DNA of 64,000 nucleotides from Roseicyclus persicicus (GCF_012395815.1 NZ_JAAZQQ010000005.1:124001-188000); one strand, 5' to 3'. Counted from the stretch's first letter, positions 52,343-63,436 are shown. Notes: generated by a model not told the origin, from the letters alone. Program-made: numbers and translations.

Positions 52343-52428
52343 GCCCGCTCCTCGGGCCCTGCCGGGCCCTCGTCGCCGGAACGGCGGGCGCGCCGGACGG
52401 GCGGGGCGCCGGGCGGAGAGGGCGGGAT

Positions 52429-52450
52429 GCGTATTTTGGGAAAGATGAAG
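52429..52450 (+). repeat. Dispersed intergenic motif, copy b
   Basis: GCGTATTTTGGGAAAGATGA then AG: a near match (one T for G in the central run) to the GTATTTGGGGAAAGATGAA family. It lies between moaC and moeA, 20 bases before the moeA start, in the same direction as the genes. Confidence 0.65.
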
Positions 52451-52469
52451 CCATGAAGGGCGCGCGGGG

Positions 52470-53669
52470 ATGATCTCGGTCGAGGAGGCGCTGGCGGCCT
52501 GCCTGGTGCTGGCTCGGCCGGTGGGGACGGAGCGGCTGCGGCTGGCCGAGGCCGGGGGCCGGGTGCTGGCCGAGAGCGTGATCGCGCGGCGGGACCAGCC
52601 GCCCTTTGCGGCGTCGGCCATGGACGGCTACGCGCTGCGCGCCGCCGACCGGGTGGCCGGCGCGGTGTTGCGCGTGGTGGGCGAGGCGCCGGCGGGCCGG
52701 GCCTGGGACGGGGTCGTCGGTGCGCGCGAGGCGCTGCGCATCTTCACCGGGGCGCCGGTGCCGCGGGGCGCGGACTGCGTGGTGATCCAGGAGGACGTGA
52801 CGCGCGACGGCGACCGGATCGTGCTGGGCGACCGGCTGGAAGCGGCGTCGAACATCCGCCCCGAGGGGGCGGATTTCCGCGCCGGCGCGCGGATCGAGGC
52901 GCCGCGGCGTCTGTCGCCCGCGGACCTTGCGCTCTGCGCGTCGATGAACGTGCCGGAGCTGGTGGTGTCGCGCCGGCCCGAGGTGGCGCTGATCGCCACG
53001 GGGGACGAGCTGGTCAGCCCCGGCGAGGTGCCGCGGGACGACCAGATCGTGGCCTCCAACTCCTACGGGCTGAAGGCCATGGTGGAGGCCGAGGGGGCGC
53101 GGGCGCGGCTCCTGCCGATCGCGCGCGACGACCGCGAGAGCCTGGCGCAGGTGCTGCGGCTGGCCGCCGGCGCCGACCTGGTGGTGACGATCGGCGGGGC
53201 CTCGGTGGGCGACCACGACCTCGTGGGCGAGGTGGCCGCGGCGATGGGGCTGGAGCGGGCCTTCTACAAGGTGGCCATGCGGCCGGGCAAACCGCTGATG
53301 GCCGGGCGGCTGGGGGGCGCGGTGCTGCTGGGGCTACCGGGCAACCCGGTGTCGGCGATGGTCTGCGGCCACATCTTCCTGGTGCCGATGCTGCGCGCGA
53401 TGATGGGGTTGCCCGCGGGCGCGCGGCGGCGGTTCCCGGCGCGGCTGGGCTGCGACCTGCCGGCGAACGGGCCGCGGGAGCATTACCTGCGCTCGGACCT
53501 GATGCCCGGCAACGACTTTCCCGAGATCACGCCCTACCCCAGCCAGGATTCCTCGCTGCTGACCGTGCTGTCGGACGCCAACGCGCTTCTGGTGCGCGCG
53601 CCCGAGGATCCGCCGCGCCGGGCGGGCGAGATCGTGGACTACCTGCCGCTGGTGCCGCTCTTCGCCTGA
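52470..53669 (+). CDS. moeA: Molybdopterin molybdenumtransferase MoeA
   Basis: A 399-residue enzyme that inserts molybdate into adenylated molybdopterin. MoeA blocks present: ARRDQPPFAASAMDGYALRA, FTGAPVPRGADCVVIQED, VALIATGDELVSPGE, TIGGASVGDHDLV and LGLPGNPVSAMVCG. The start MISVEEALAACL is typical. Together with MoaC it supports synthesis of molybdoenzymes such as the dehydrogenases common in Rhodobacteraceae. lexA follows 78 bases later with its own promoter. Confidence 0.96.
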   Translation: MISVEEALAACLVLARPVGTERLRLAEAGGRVLAESVIARRDQPPFAASAMDGYALRAADRVAGAVLRVVGEAPAGRAWDGVVGAREALRIFTGAPVPRGADCVVIQEDVTRDGDRIVLGDRLEAASNIRPEGADFRAGARIEAPRRLSPADLALCASMNVPELVVSRRPEVALIATGDELVSPGEVPRDDQIVASNSYGLKAMVEAEGARARLLPIARDDRESLAQVLRLAAGADLVVTIGGASVGDHDLVGEVAAAMGLERAFYKVAMRPGKPLMAGRLGGAVLLGLPGNPVSAMVCGHIFLVPMLRAMMGLPAGARRRFPARLGCDLPANGPREHYLRSDLMPGNDFPEITPYPSQDSSLLTVLSDANALLVRAPEDPPRRAGEIVDYLPLVPLFA

Positions 53670-53673
53670 TTCG

Positions 53674-53702
53674 TTGACACGGAGGGGGAACAGGGGTAGA
53701 AC
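53674..53702 (+). promoter_or_regulatory. lexA promoter with overlapping LexA (SOS) box
   Basis: TTGACA (53674-53679), 17 bases, TAGAAC (53697-53702) is a near-consensus promoter. GAACAGGGGTAGAAC (53688-53702) is the alphaproteobacterial LexA box GAAC-N7-GAAC and covers the -10 element, so LexA would repress its own gene. The start codon is 45 bases downstream. Confidence 0.85.
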
Positions 53703-53747
53703 ATTCCCCGAACGCGCCAGAGTGCGCCGACCGAGGAGTGCGAGCCG

Positions 53748-54431
53748 ATGCTGACCCGCAAGCAGCGTGATCTTCTTGAGTTCATCCACACCCGCGTGCA
53801 GCGCGACGGGGTGCCGCCCTCCTTCGACGAGATGAAGGAGGCGCTCGACCTGCGCTCGAAATCCGGCATCCACCGGCTGATCACGGCGCTGGAGGAGCGC
53901 GGCTTCATCCGGCGGCTGGCGCACCGGGCCCGCGCGATCGAGATCGTCAAGATGCCCGAGGGGATGGACCGGCCGGGCTTTGCCCCGCGGGTGATCGCGG
54001 GCGACCGGACCGACCCGCCGCGCGGCGCGATGCCGGTCGAGGCGGCGGCGACGGAGCTGCCGGTGATGGGCCGGATCGCGGCGGGCACGCCGATCGAGGC
54101 GATTTCCGAGGTGGCGAGCCACGTGGCGGTGCCGCACCAGATGCTGCGCAGCGGGCGCAGCCACTACGCGCTGGAGGTCCGCGGCGATTCGATGATCGAG
54201 GCCGGGATCAACGACGGCGACATCGTGGTGATCGAGGAAGGCGCGACCGCCGACAACGGCGACATCGTGGTGGCGCTGGTCGAGGGGCAGGAGGCGACGC
54301 TGAAACGGCTCCGGCGCAAGAGCGGAATGATCGCGCTCGAGGCGGCGAACCCGGCCTACGAGACGCGGGTGTTCCGCGACGACCAGGTGGCCGTGCAGGG
54401 CAAGCTGGTGGGGCTGATCCGCACCTATTGA
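53748..54431 (+). CDS. lexA: LexA repressor
   Basis: A 227-residue SOS repressor and self-cleaving S24 protease. The N-terminal winged helix (about residues 1-65) starts [20 protein letters not shown]. Cleavage occurs at Ala112-Gly113 (GRIAAGTP). Ser148 ([11 protein letters not shown]) and Lys186 (EATLKRL) form the catalytic dyad. On RecA activation it cleaves itself and frees SOS genes. The LexA box over its own promoter shows autoregulation. comEC follows on the opposite strand, convergent. Confidence 0.97.
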   Translation: MLTRKQRDLLEFIHTRVQRDGVPPSFDEMKEALDLRSKSGIHRLITALEERGFIRRLAHRARAIEIVKMPEGMDRPGFAPRVIAGDRTDPPRGAMPVEAAATELPVMGRIAAGTPIEAISEVASHVAVPHQMLRSGRSHYALEVRGDSMIEAGINDGDIVVIEEGATADNGDIVVALVEGQEATLKRLRRKSGMIALEAANPAYETRVFRDDQVAVQGKLVGLIRTY

Positions 54432-54523
54432 CCGGGCAGCCCGCACCGTCCCGCGGACGGGGGAACCGGCGCGCGCACCGGCCGGACACTGCACAGCATG
54501 TCGCGTCAGCCGTCCCCGCACGC

Positions 54524-56686
54524 TCAGGGCCGCGACGGGGGCGACCACGGCCGCAACCCCTGCGCGCCCCGGGCGGTTGTGACGAGGAGCGCGTCGCCCC
54601 GGGGGGTGATCGCCAGCGCCCCCGTCCGCGCGAGGAGCGGGGCGTCGAGGACGAGGCAGCCGCCCCCCCTGGGCAGCGTGACCGGGCCGGGCGCGTCGAG
54701 ACGGGCGCGCAGGTCGGCCGCCGCGCGGGCGAGCGCGGCATCGGGCGCAGGCTCGGACAGGATCACCAGGTCATGGGTGGCGCAGGCGGCGGCGGCCTCG
54801 GGCAAGGCGCGGCGGCCGGCGCCGTGCCAGATCGTCCAGCCCCCGATCTCGGCCCGCACCCCCTGCCCCGCCGGCGCCCAGCCGGGCCGGGCCGCGGCCT
54901 CGGCGGGGGTGACGCGGTCGCCGTCGTTCTCCAGCCAGATCCCGGCGACGAAGCTGTCGCCGCGCGCACGGCTGAGGGCGCGCGGGCCGTCGTCGCGGAG
55001 CCCGACAAGGCCGCCGCTGTCAGCCACCAGCACCAGCGGCCGCCCCTCGGCCGGCCAGAACAGGAGCGCGCCCACCAGCGGCACCACCCCGAGCCAGCGC
55101 GCCCGGCCCTGCCACAGCAGCACGACCAGCGCCGCGAGCGACACCGCCCCCAGCATCCAGCCGGGCGGCGTCGGCACGCCCTCGACCGCGCCGGGCCAGG
55201 CCGCGACGCGCTCGGCCACGCCGAGGATCCAGGCAAGCCCCCACTCCATGACGCGCCAGACCGGCCCCGACAGGCCCAGCGGCCACAACAGCGCCGCCAG
55301 CACCGCGCCGGGGATGATGACGCTGCCCATCACCGGCACGGTCAGCAGGTTGGCGATCAGGCCGTAGACCGCGACCTGGTTGAAATGGGCCGCGGCGAAG
55401 GGGGCCGTCGCGGCGCCGGCGACGGCGGAGGAGACGACGAGGGCAAAGGCGCCCTTGGCGGGTTTCGGCCAGCCCTGCATCCAGGTCGCGCCGCGGAGCG
55501 CGCCGAAGGCGCCGACAAGGGCCGCCGTCGCCGCGAAGGACATCTGGAAGCCCGGCGACATCAGCGTCTCGGGCCGGTGCAGCAAGACGAGGATCGCCGC
55601 GATCGCGACCGAGCGCAGCGTGATCGCGCGCCGGTCGAGCAGCACCGCCGCGAACATCACCGCGACCTGGATGAAGGCCCGTTCCGTTGCCACGTTGCCG
55701 CCCGACAGCGCGAGGTAGAAGGCGCCCGCCGCCAGCGCCACCGCCGCCGCCCATTTGCGGATCGGGTAGCGCAGCGCCAGCGGCGGGATCAGCGCCAGCA
55801 GCGCCCGGAGCGCGGCATAGACGAAGCCCGTCAGGAGCCCCATGTGCAGCCCCGAGATCGCGAGGAGATGCGCGATGTTGGCCGCCCGCATCGCCTCGGT
55901 CGGGCCGGCCTCGAGCGCCGAGCGGTCGCCGGTCAGGACCGCCGCGGCAAAGGCGCCGGGCTGGCCCGGGATGCGCCCCTGGATCGCCGCCGACAGGCGC
56001 AGGCGCAGGTGGAACAACGCCGCCGCCCCCGGCGCCCGCTCCTCCAGCAGCATCACCGGCGCCCGCGTGTAGCCCACCGCGCCGAGCGACAGGAACCAGG
56101 CGTGGCGCTGGAAGTCGAAGCCGCCGGGTTCCGCCGGGCCCGAGGGCGGGGCGAGGTGCCCGGTCAGCATCACCACCGTGCCCGGGGCGGGCGGCGGCCC
56201 GGTCTGGTCCCCGTGCAGCGCGATCCGCACCCGGAGCGGCGTTCGGGCCGGGTCCATGTCCTCGAGCCGGACCCGGTCGAGCGTCAGGCGCGGCGCGTCC
56301 GAGGCCGAGCGGTCGATCGCCACCACCCGCCCCTCGATCGCGCCGTAGTAGGAAAAGCCCAGCACCGGGCCCGCCACGCCCTGCGTCCGCGCCCCGGCCA
56401 CCAGCAGCCCCAGCGCCACCAGCGCGACCGCCAGCCCCAGCGGCCCCAGCGTCTCGCGCCGGCGCAGCGCCAGCCCGGGGCCCAGCGCCAGCACCGCCGC
56501 CGCCGCCGCGTAGGCCCCCGCCCCCGGCTCCACCGGCAGCGCGAAATAGAGGCCGACGCCCAGGCCCAGCATCACCGCCGACCACGGCATCAGCGCCCCG
56601 CGCTGGCCCTGCTGGACCGCGTTCAGCCAGCCCAGCGCGGCAGGCCAGGGCCCCCGCGCGGGCGCGATGTCGGGCAGGTCGGCCAC
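54524..56686 (-). CDS. comEC: ComEC/Rec2 family DNA-uptake channel
   Basis: A 720-residue polytopic membrane protein. The DUF4131-type N-terminal OB region (about residues 30-215) precedes the competence core, with NIAHLLAISGLHMGLLTGFV and LALSGGNVATERAFIQVAVM as clear ComEC motifs. About ten transmembrane helices are predicted. The C-terminal 190 residues resemble the metallo-beta-lactamase-like domain in placement but carry no HxHxDH motif, so nuclease activity is doubtful. It could transport single-stranded DNA in transformation; other competence genes are not in the window. Divergent from gltX. Confidence 0.88.
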   Translation of the reverse strand: MADLPDIAPARGPWPAALGWLNAVQQGQRGALMPWSAVMLGLGVGLYFALPVEPGAGAYAAAAAVLALGPGLALRRRETLGPLGLAVALVALGLLVAGARTQGVAGPVLGFSYYGAIEGRVVAIDRSASDAPRLTLDRVRLEDMDPARTPLRVRIALHGDQTGPPPAPGTVVMLTGHLAPPSGPAEPGGFDFQRHAWFLSLGAVGYTRAPVMLLEERAPGAAALFHLRLRLSAAIQGRIPGQPGAFAAAVLTGDRSALEAGPTEAMRAANIAHLLAISGLHMGLLTGFVYAALRALLALIPPLALRYPIRKWAAAVALAAGAFYLALSGGNVATERAFIQVAVMFAAVLLDRRAITLRSVAIAAILVLLHRPETLMSPGFQMSFAATAALVGAFGALRGATWMQGWPKPAKGAFALVVSSAVAGAATAPFAAAHFNQVAVYGLIANLLTVPVMGSVIIPGAVLAALLWPLGLSGPVWRVMEWGLAWILGVAERVAAWPGAVEGVPTPPGWMLGAVSLAALVVLLWQGRARWLGVVPLVGALLFWPAEGRPLVLVADSGGLVGLRDDGPRALSRARGDSFVAGIWLENDGDRVTPAEAAARPGWAPAGQGVRAEIGGWTIWHGAGRRALPEAAAACATHDLVILSEPAPDAALARAAADLRARLDAPGPVTLPRGGGCLVLDAPLLARTGALAITPRGDALLVTTARGAQGLRPWSPPSRP

Positions 56687-56835
56687 CGCCTTGCCAGCGC
56701 CTTCCCTGATGCGTAAACGGGCGCCGAGCCTAGCCCGGACATGGTTTCCAACTGGTTAACGCAGGCTGCCTGCAACAGCCCGCCCGCAGCAGTCCGCCCG
56801 GCGCCCGCCCGCGGCCGGCGCGCGAAAGGATCGAG

Positions 56836-58251
56836 ATGGCACAGACCCAGCAGATCGTGACCCGCATCGCCCCCTCGCCCACGGGGATCATGCACATCGG
56901 CACCGCGCGCACCGCGCTGTTCAACTGGCTCTACGCCCGCGGCCGGGGCGGGAAATTCCTGCTCAGGATCGAGGACACCGACCGCGCGCGGTCGACGCCC
57001 GAGGCGACAGAGGCCATCCTCGACGGGATGCGCTGGCTCGGGCTCGACTGGGACGGCGACGCTGTCAGCCAGTTCGAACGCGCCCCCCGCCACGCCGAGG
57101 TCGCCCGCGAGATGCTGGCCCGCGGTCACGCCTACAAGTGCTATTCGACGCAGGACGAGATCGAGGCCTTCCGCGAGGCCGCCCGCGCCGAGGGCCGCTC
57201 CACCCTGTTCCTCAGCCCCTGGCGCGACGTGCCCGAGGCCGGGCATCCCGACGCGCCCTTCGTGATCCGCCTGAAGGCCCCCCGGACGGGCGAGACGGTG
57301 ATCGAGGATGCCGTGCAGGGCACCGTCACCTTCCGCAACGACCAGCTCGACGACATGGTGATGCTGCGCTCGGACGGGACGCCGACCTACATGCTGGCCG
57401 TGGTCGTCGACGACCACGACATGGGCGTGACCCACGCCATCCGTGGCGACGACCACCTGAACAACGCCGCCCGGCAGGCGCAGATCTACCGCGCGATGGG
57501 CTGGGCCGAGCCGGTCTGGGCGCATATCCCGCTGATCCACGGGCCCGACGGCAAGAAGCTGTCCAAGCGCCACGGCGCGACCGGCGTGATGGAATATGCC
57601 GAGATGGGCATTCCGGCGGCGGCGATGCGCAACTACCTGGCACGGCTCGGCTGGTCCCACGGCGACGACGAGCTGTTCACCGACGCGCAGGCGATCGACT
57701 GGTTCGACCTGTCCGGCATCGGCCGCTCGCCGGCCCGGCTCGACATGAAGAAGCTGGAGAACGTGGCCGGCTGGCACATCGCGCGGATGGGCGACGCCGA
57801 GCTCGTGGCCGAGATCGGCAGCTGGCTGGCCGTGACCGGGCGGCCGCTGCTTTCGCAGGCGCAGCAAGACGTGCTGGCGGCTGCGATGTATTGCCTCAAG
57901 GATCGCGCGAAATCCCTGCCCGATCTGCTGGAGAAAGGCCAATTTGCATTGGCCTCCCGGCCCTTGGAGATGGAGCCGCCGGCCGCCGCGCAGCTGGACC
58001 CGGTATCCCGTGGTATACTGCGTGAATTGACTGCGCAGTTGCAGAATGTTAGCTGGGATCGCGACACGCTGGAGGCGACGCTGACCCGGGCCGCCGAAGC
58101 CCACGGGTTGAAATTCGGCAAGCTGGCGGGCCCGCTCCGGGCCGCGCTGGCGGGGCGCAGCGTCACGCCCAGCGTCTTCGACATGATGCTCGTCATCGGC
58201 CGCGAGGAAACCCTCGCCCGCCTGACGGACGCCGCTTCCCGCGACGGCTGA
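56836..58251 (+). CDS. gltX: Glutamyl-tRNA synthetase
   Basis: A 471-residue class I aminoacyl-tRNA synthetase. The HIGH equivalent is [17 protein letters not shown], and the KMSKS equivalent is [22 protein letters not shown] and [20 protein letters not shown] are further catalytic blocks, with an anticodon-binding domain over the last 150 residues. Many alphaproteobacteria have two GluRS, one charging tRNA-Gln; which one this is cannot be decided here. GAAAGGA precedes the ATG. Preceded divergently by comEC. Confidence 0.96.
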   Translation: MAQTQQIVTRIAPSPTGIMHIGTARTALFNWLYARGRGGKFLLRIEDTDRARSTPEATEAILDGMRWLGLDWDGDAVSQFERAPRHAEVAREMLARGHAYKCYSTQDEIEAFREAARAEGRSTLFLSPWRDVPEAGHPDAPFVIRLKAPRTGETVIEDAVQGTVTFRNDQLDDMVMLRSDGTPTYMLAVVVDDHDMGVTHAIRGDDHLNNAARQAQIYRAMGWAEPVWAHIPLIHGPDGKKLSKRHGATGVMEYAEMGIPAAAMRNYLARLGWSHGDDELFTDAQAIDWFDLSGIGRSPARLDMKKLENVAGWHIARMGDAELVAEIGSWLAVTGRPLLSQAQQDVLAAAMYCLKDRAKSLPDLLEKGQFALASRPLEMEPPAAAQLDPVSRGILRELTAQLQNVSWDRDTLEATLTRAAEAHGLKFGKLAGPLRAALAGRSVTPSVFDMMLVIGREETLARLTDAASRDG

Positions 58252-58362
58252 TCCCGGGGGCGGCCCGAGATCCGCGGGGCCGGGCCAGGGGGGCCGGGCC
58301 CCCGACCATGCTGTGCGGCGCGACACCCGCGCCCGCCAGCCCACGCTGGAGAAGGGACGACC

Positions 58363-59658
<1,296 letters not shown>

Positions 59659-59680
59659 GGCCCCTCCACCGCGTCGGACA

Positions 59681-59707
59681 GGCCGCTCCCCCGGGGGGCG
59701 GCCTTTT
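59681..59707 (+). terminator. gltA intrinsic terminator
   Basis: A 10-bp stem (GGCCGCTCCC with GGGGGCGGCC, one G-T pair, 3-base loop) followed by TTTT (59704-59707). It is the clearest classical intrinsic terminator in the window. Confidence 0.85.
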
Positions 59708-59717
59708 CCTTTGCCCC

Positions 59718-59740
59718 CTTCATCTTTCCCCAAATACGCC
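59718..59740 (-). repeat. Dispersed intergenic motif, copy c
   Basis: Reverse orientation copy of GTATTTGGGGAAAGATGAA; read on the minus strand it follows GCCTCCGGCGGGC, the same flank as copy a. It lies between gltA and the nucleoside hydrolase gene, just after the gltA terminator. Confidence 0.7.
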
Positions 59741-59809
59741 CGCCGGAGGCATTGAAGTCTCCCGCGCGCCGGTGTCACCTGCGCCCCGACCGACAGGAGC
59801 GCGCGCCCC

Positions 59810-60748
59810 ATGACCCGCAAGATCATCATCGACACCGACCCCGGGCAGGACGACGCCGTGGCGATCCTGCTGGCGCTGGCCAGCCCCGAGGAGATCGAGG
59901 TGCTGGGCCTCACCGCGGTGGCCGGCAACGTGCCGCTCGCCCTGACCCAGAAGAACGCCCGCATCGTCTGCGAACTGGCCGGCCGCCGCGACATGCGCGT
60001 CTTCGCCGGCTGCGACCGGCCGCTGGTGCAGCCGCTGGTCACCGCCGAGCATGTCCACGGCAAGACCGGCCTCGACGGCATCGTGCTGCCCGAGCCGACC
60101 ATGCCCCTGCAGGACGCCCACGCCGTCGACTTCATCGTCGACACGCTCCGCAGCCACCCCTCCGAGACCGTCACCCTCTGCCCCCTCGGGCCGCTGACCA
60201 ACATCGCCACCGCCTTCCGCACCGCCCCCGACATCATCGGCCGCGTTCAGGAGATCGTGCTGATGGGCGGCGCCTATTTCGAGGTCGGCAACATCACCCC
60301 CGCGGCCGAGTTCAACATCTACGTCGACCCCGAAGCCGCTGACATCGTGTTCAGATCCGGCGTGCCGCTGACCGTGATGCCGCTCGACGTGACCCACAAG
60401 GTGCTGACCACAAGGCCGCGGATCGAGGCGATCCGCGGCCTCGGCAGCGCGGTCGCCCACGCCGTCGCCGAATGGACCGACTTCTTCGAACGCTTCGACA
60501 TGGAGAAATACGGCCATGACGGCGCGCCGCTGCACGACCCCTGCGTGCCCGCCTGGCTGATCCGGCCCGACCTCTTCACCGGGCGCCGCATCAACGTCGA
60601 GATCGAGACCACCTCGCCGCTGACCCGCGGCATGACCGTGGCCGACTGGTGGGGCATCACCGACCGGCCGAGGAACGCGCTCTTCATGGGCGACGTGGAC
60701 GCGGGCGGCTTCTACGAGCTGCTCACCGGGCGCCTCGCGCGGCTCTGA
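59810..60748 (+). CDS. Inosine-uridine preferring nucleoside hydrolase
   Basis: A 312-residue Ca2+-dependent nucleoside N-ribohydrolase. The [16 protein letters not shown] motif near the N terminus binds Ca2+ and ribose; [16 protein letters not shown] and [20 protein letters not shown] are family blocks, and a [15 protein letters not shown] segment supplies C-terminal ligands. It releases a base from a ribonucleoside for salvage or catabolism; which bases are accepted is not evident. A single gene between gltA and selO, followed by two perfect palindromes. Confidence 0.92.
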   Translation: MTRKIIIDTDPGQDDAVAILLALASPEEIEVLGLTAVAGNVPLALTQKNARIVCELAGRRDMRVFAGCDRPLVQPLVTAEHVHGKTGLDGIVLPEPTMPLQDAHAVDFIVDTLRSHPSETVTLCPLGPLTNIATAFRTAPDIIGRVQEIVLMGGAYFEVGNITPAAEFNIYVDPEAADIVFRSGVPLTVMPLDVTHKVLTTRPRIEAIRGLGSAVAHAVAEWTDFFERFDMEKYGHDGAPLHDPCVPAWLIRPDLFTGRRINVEIETTSPLTRGMTVADWWGITDRPRNALFMGDVDAGGFYELLTGRLARL

Positions 60749-60754
60749 GCCCGC

Positions 60755-60802
60755 GCAAGGCTCTTGCAAGAGCCTTGCCAAATCCCTTGCAAGGGATTTG
60801 GC
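60755..60802. repeat. Pair of perfect palindromes sharing a CTTGCAAG centre
   Basis: 60755-60778 (24 bp) and 60777-60802 (26 bp) are two perfect palindromes overlapping by two bases. Both have the centre CTTGCAAG; the arms differ (GCAAGGCT... and GCCAAATCC...). They fill the gap between the nucleoside hydrolase and selO, codirectional genes. As RNA they would form stable hairpins and reduce readthrough. The arrangement resembles the arrays at 47539 and 63855 but the sequence is different. Confidence 0.88.
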
Positions 60803-60846
60803 CCGCCCCGCCCCCGCCCCTATCTCTGCCGGGAAAGGATGCCCCG

Positions 60847-62289
60847 ATGACCGCCCGCTTTCCCTTCGACAACAGCTACGCCCGCCTGCCCGAGCGCTTC
60901 TACACCCGCCAGGCGCCCGCGCCGGTGACGGCGCCGCGGCTGCTGGCGGTGAACACGGGCCTCGCCGCGCGCCTCGGCCTCACGCTCCCCGAGGATGACG
61001 CCGAAACCGCCCGCCTCTTTTCCGGCAACGCCCTGCCCGATGGCGCCGAGCCGCTGGCCCAGGTCTACGCCGGCCACCAGTTCGGCGGCTGGTCGCCGCA
61101 GCTGGGCGACGGCCGCGCGATCCTGCTGGGCGAGGTGGTCGCCCCCGACGGCGCGCGCTTCGACATCCAGCTCAAGGGCGCGGGCCGCACCCCCTATTCC
61201 CGCATGGGCGACGGCCGCGCCTGGCTTGGCCCCGTGCTGCGCGAATACATCGTCTCCGAGGCGATGGCCGCCCTCGGCATCCCCACCACCCGCGCGCTCG
61301 CCGCCGTCGCCACCGGCGAGATCGTGGTGCGCGAGGGCTTCCTGCCCGGCGCCGTCTTCACCCGCGTCGCCGCCTCCCACATCCGCGTCGGCACCTTCCA
61401 GTATTTCGCCGCCCGCCGCGACGTGGACGCGCTGCAGGCGCTGGCCGACCACGTCATCGCCCGCCACCACCCGCAGGCCGAGGGGCCGCTGGGCCTGCTG
61501 GAGGCGGTGATCGCCGCGCAGGCGCGGCTTGTCGCGCAGTGGATGGGCGTGGGCTTCATCCACGGCGTCATGAACACCGACAACATGACCGTCTCGGGCG
61601 AGACCATCGACTACGGCCCCTGCGCCTTCCTCGACGCCTACCACCCCGACACGGTGTTCTCCTCCATCGACCACTACGGCCGCTACGCCTACGCCAACCA
61701 GCCCCAGATCGCGGTCTGGAACCTCGCGCAGCTGGCCACCGCGCTCCTGCCGCTGGTCCCCGACCGCGACGAGGGGATCGAGGCCTTCACCGCCGCCGTC
61801 AACGGCTTCTCCGACCGCTTCGACGCCGCCTGGCACGGGGTCCTCCGCGCCAAGCTCGGGCTGGCCACGGCGCGGGACGACGACCCCGCCCTCGCCCTCG
61901 ACCTGCTCGACCGGATGGCGGCCAACGGCGCCGACTTCACCCGCACCTTCCGCGCCCTCTCGGGCCCCGACCCGGCCCTTGCCCGCGACGAATTCATCGA
62001 CCCGACCGCGCTCGACCCCTGGCTCGCCCGCTGGCAGGCCCGCCTCGCCGCCGAGGGCCGCGACGAGCCCGCCCGCATCGCCGCGATGCAGGCCACGAAC
62101 CCCGCCCGCATCCCCCGCAACCACCGCGTCGAGCAGGCCATCGCCGCCGCCGTGGCCGACGACCTCGGCCCCTTCCACGCGCTGATGGCCGCCCTCGCCC
62201 AGCCCTTCGCCGACGACCCGCGCCTCGCCGCCTACGAGGACCCGCCCGCCGAGGCCGAGCGCGTCACCGCCACCTTCTGCGGCACCTGA
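60847..62289 (+). CDS. selO: Protein adenylyltransferase SelO
   Basis: A 480-residue pseudokinase-fold protein of the SelO/YdiU family that attaches AMP to Ser, Thr or Tyr of proteins, linked to redox stress. Blocks seen: [71 protein letters not shown] and [14 protein letters not shown]. The C-terminal end TFCGT carries a cysteine at the place where eukaryotic homologues have selenocysteine; here it is ordinary Cys. Full length. It is convergent with an EamA transporter. Confidence 0.94.
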   Translation: MTARFPFDNSYARLPERFYTRQAPAPVTAPRLLAVNTGLAARLGLTLPEDDAETARLFSGNALPDGAEPLAQVYAGHQFGGWSPQLGDGRAILLGEVVAPDGARFDIQLKGAGRTPYSRMGDGRAWLGPVLREYIVSEAMAALGIPTTRALAAVATGEIVVREGFLPGAVFTRVAASHIRVGTFQYFAARRDVDALQALADHVIARHHPQAEGPLGLLEAVIAAQARLVAQWMGVGFIHGVMNTDNMTVSGETIDYGPCAFLDAYHPDTVFSSIDHYGRYAYANQPQIAVWNLAQLATALLPLVPDRDEGIEAFTAAVNGFSDRFDAAWHGVLRAKLGLATARDDDPALALDLLDRMAANGADFTRTFRALSGPDPALARDEFIDPTALDPWLARWQARLAAEGRDEPARIAAMQATNPARIPRNHRVEQAIAAAVADDLGPFHALMAALAQPFADDPRLAAYEDPPAEAERVTATFCGT

Positions 62290-62290
62290 C

Positions 62291-62314
62291 CCCTTCATCT
62301 TTCCCCAAATACGC
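62291..62314 (-). repeat. Dispersed intergenic motif, copy d
   Basis: Directly after the selO stop, on the minus strand, GCGTATTTGGGGAAAGATGA then AGGG: an exact match to the motif core of copies c and e. Confidence 0.75.
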
Positions 62315-62356
62315 AAAGCCCGGCCGCCGCCCCGCGCCCCGGCCGGGCAGAGGGAC

Positions 62357-62378
62357 CGATTTTTCGCACGAAAAATCG
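62357..62378. repeat. Palindrome with CA spacer near the selO 3' end
   Basis: CGATTTTTCG and CGAAAAATCG, perfect 10-bp arms around CA, in the convergent gap between selO and the EamA transporter. The TTTTCGCACG junction also occurs between the first two palindromes at 47539 (ATTTTCGCACGGG), and a TTTTCCGCACGGG variant at 63855, so it is probably a remnant or short member of that family. Confidence 0.75.
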
Positions 62379-62414
62379 CACCCCGGCGACGGCGCAGCCG
62401 GCGCAACCCCTGCC

Positions 62415-63305
62415 CTACGCCCGCGCCGGCCGGTTGATCAGCACGAGCCCCGCCACCACCAGCCCCAGCGCCGCCCCGATCTCCCAGCCCACCCGCTCGT
62501 CCAGCAGGAGCCAGCCGAGGAAGACGCCGAAGACCGGCGACAGGAAGGAAAACGCCGCGACCGAAGCCGCCGGGTAGAGCGACAGGATCCAGAGCCAGAA
62601 CAGGAACCCGCCCGAGGCGATGACCACGATCTGGAACCCCAGCCCCGCCCAGTGGATCACCTCGGGCTCCCGCAGGAAGGGCCCGAAGGCGACAGCGGCG
62701 ATGAGGAGCAGCGGCGCGGAGACCACCAGCTGCCACAGCAGTTGCGTCTCCGGGCGCACCGCCTTGAGCGGCGAGGCCTTGGCGACCAGCGCGATCCCGG
62801 CCCAGGCCATCGCCGCCACCAGCGCGCAGAGATCGCCCGCCAGCGACGCCGCGCCCCCGGGCCCGCCCCGCACCGAGATCGCGATCACCACCCCCGCGAA
62901 GGCGAGCGCCAGCCCCGCCCCCTTGCGGCCCGTGATCCTCTCGCCCGGGATCAGGACGTGGCCCATCAGCGCCAGCCAGACCGGCATGGTGTAGAAGATG
63001 ACCGAGGTCCGGGTGACCGTGGTGAGGTCGAGGGCCACGAACAGGCACACGAACTCCACCGCGAAGAAGACCCCCATCAGCAGGCCCGCGGGCACCGTGC
63101 CGGGGGCGATCCGCACCGGCAGGCCCCGGGCGAGCATCCACAGCCAGATGCACAGCGCCCCGCCCGCCGAGCGCAGCGCGGCGAAGAACACCGGCTGCAG
63201 CCCCTCGTTCACCACCGCGATGACCACCTGGTTGAACGCGAACAGCAGCGCGAAGCCCGTCAGCCCCACCGCCCCGAAGGCGTCGATCCGATCCTTCTGC
63301 GCCAT
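62415..63305 (-). CDS. DMT superfamily (EamA) transporter
   Basis: A 296-residue inner-membrane protein with ten predicted helices in two EamA repeats (about residues 10-140 and 155-290). It starts MAQKDRIDAFGAVGLTGFAL, with ALRSAGGALCIWLWMLARGL and KASPLKAVRPETQLLWQLVV in the second half and SPVFGVFLGWLLLDERVGW near the C terminus. Such proteins export amino acids or metabolites; substrate unknown. Convergent with selO, divergent from the fur gene. Confidence 0.9.
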   Translation of the reverse strand: MAQKDRIDAFGAVGLTGFALLFAFNQVVIAVVNEGLQPVFFAALRSAGGALCIWLWMLARGLPVRIAPGTVPAGLLMGVFFAVEFVCLFVALDLTTVTRTSVIFYTMPVWLALMGHVLIPGERITGRKGAGLALAFAGVVIAISVRGGPGGAASLAGDLCALVAAMAWAGIALVAKASPLKAVRPETQLLWQLVVSAPLLLIAAVAFGPFLREPEVIHWAGLGFQIVVIASGGFLFWLWILSLYPAASVAAFSFLSPVFGVFLGWLLLDERVGWEIGAALGLVVAGLVLINRPARA

Positions 63306-63436
63306 GCCCGCGGCCTCCCTGCCCCGCCCCTGTCGCGCCCCGCCCCGGCCCTGTCAAGCACGCGCGCCGCTGGCGTCTTTTCTCGCCGCGCCAAATCCCC
63401 TAAACCTGCCGCCCACGACCACAGCGGGGGCCGGCC

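Noticed and set aside
52343-52469. Molybdenum-cofactor riboswitch before moeA
   Set aside because: The 127-base gap is GC-rich with a duplicated CGGGCCCT but shows no conserved riboswitch layout; it is also short, and it contains dispersed motif copy b.
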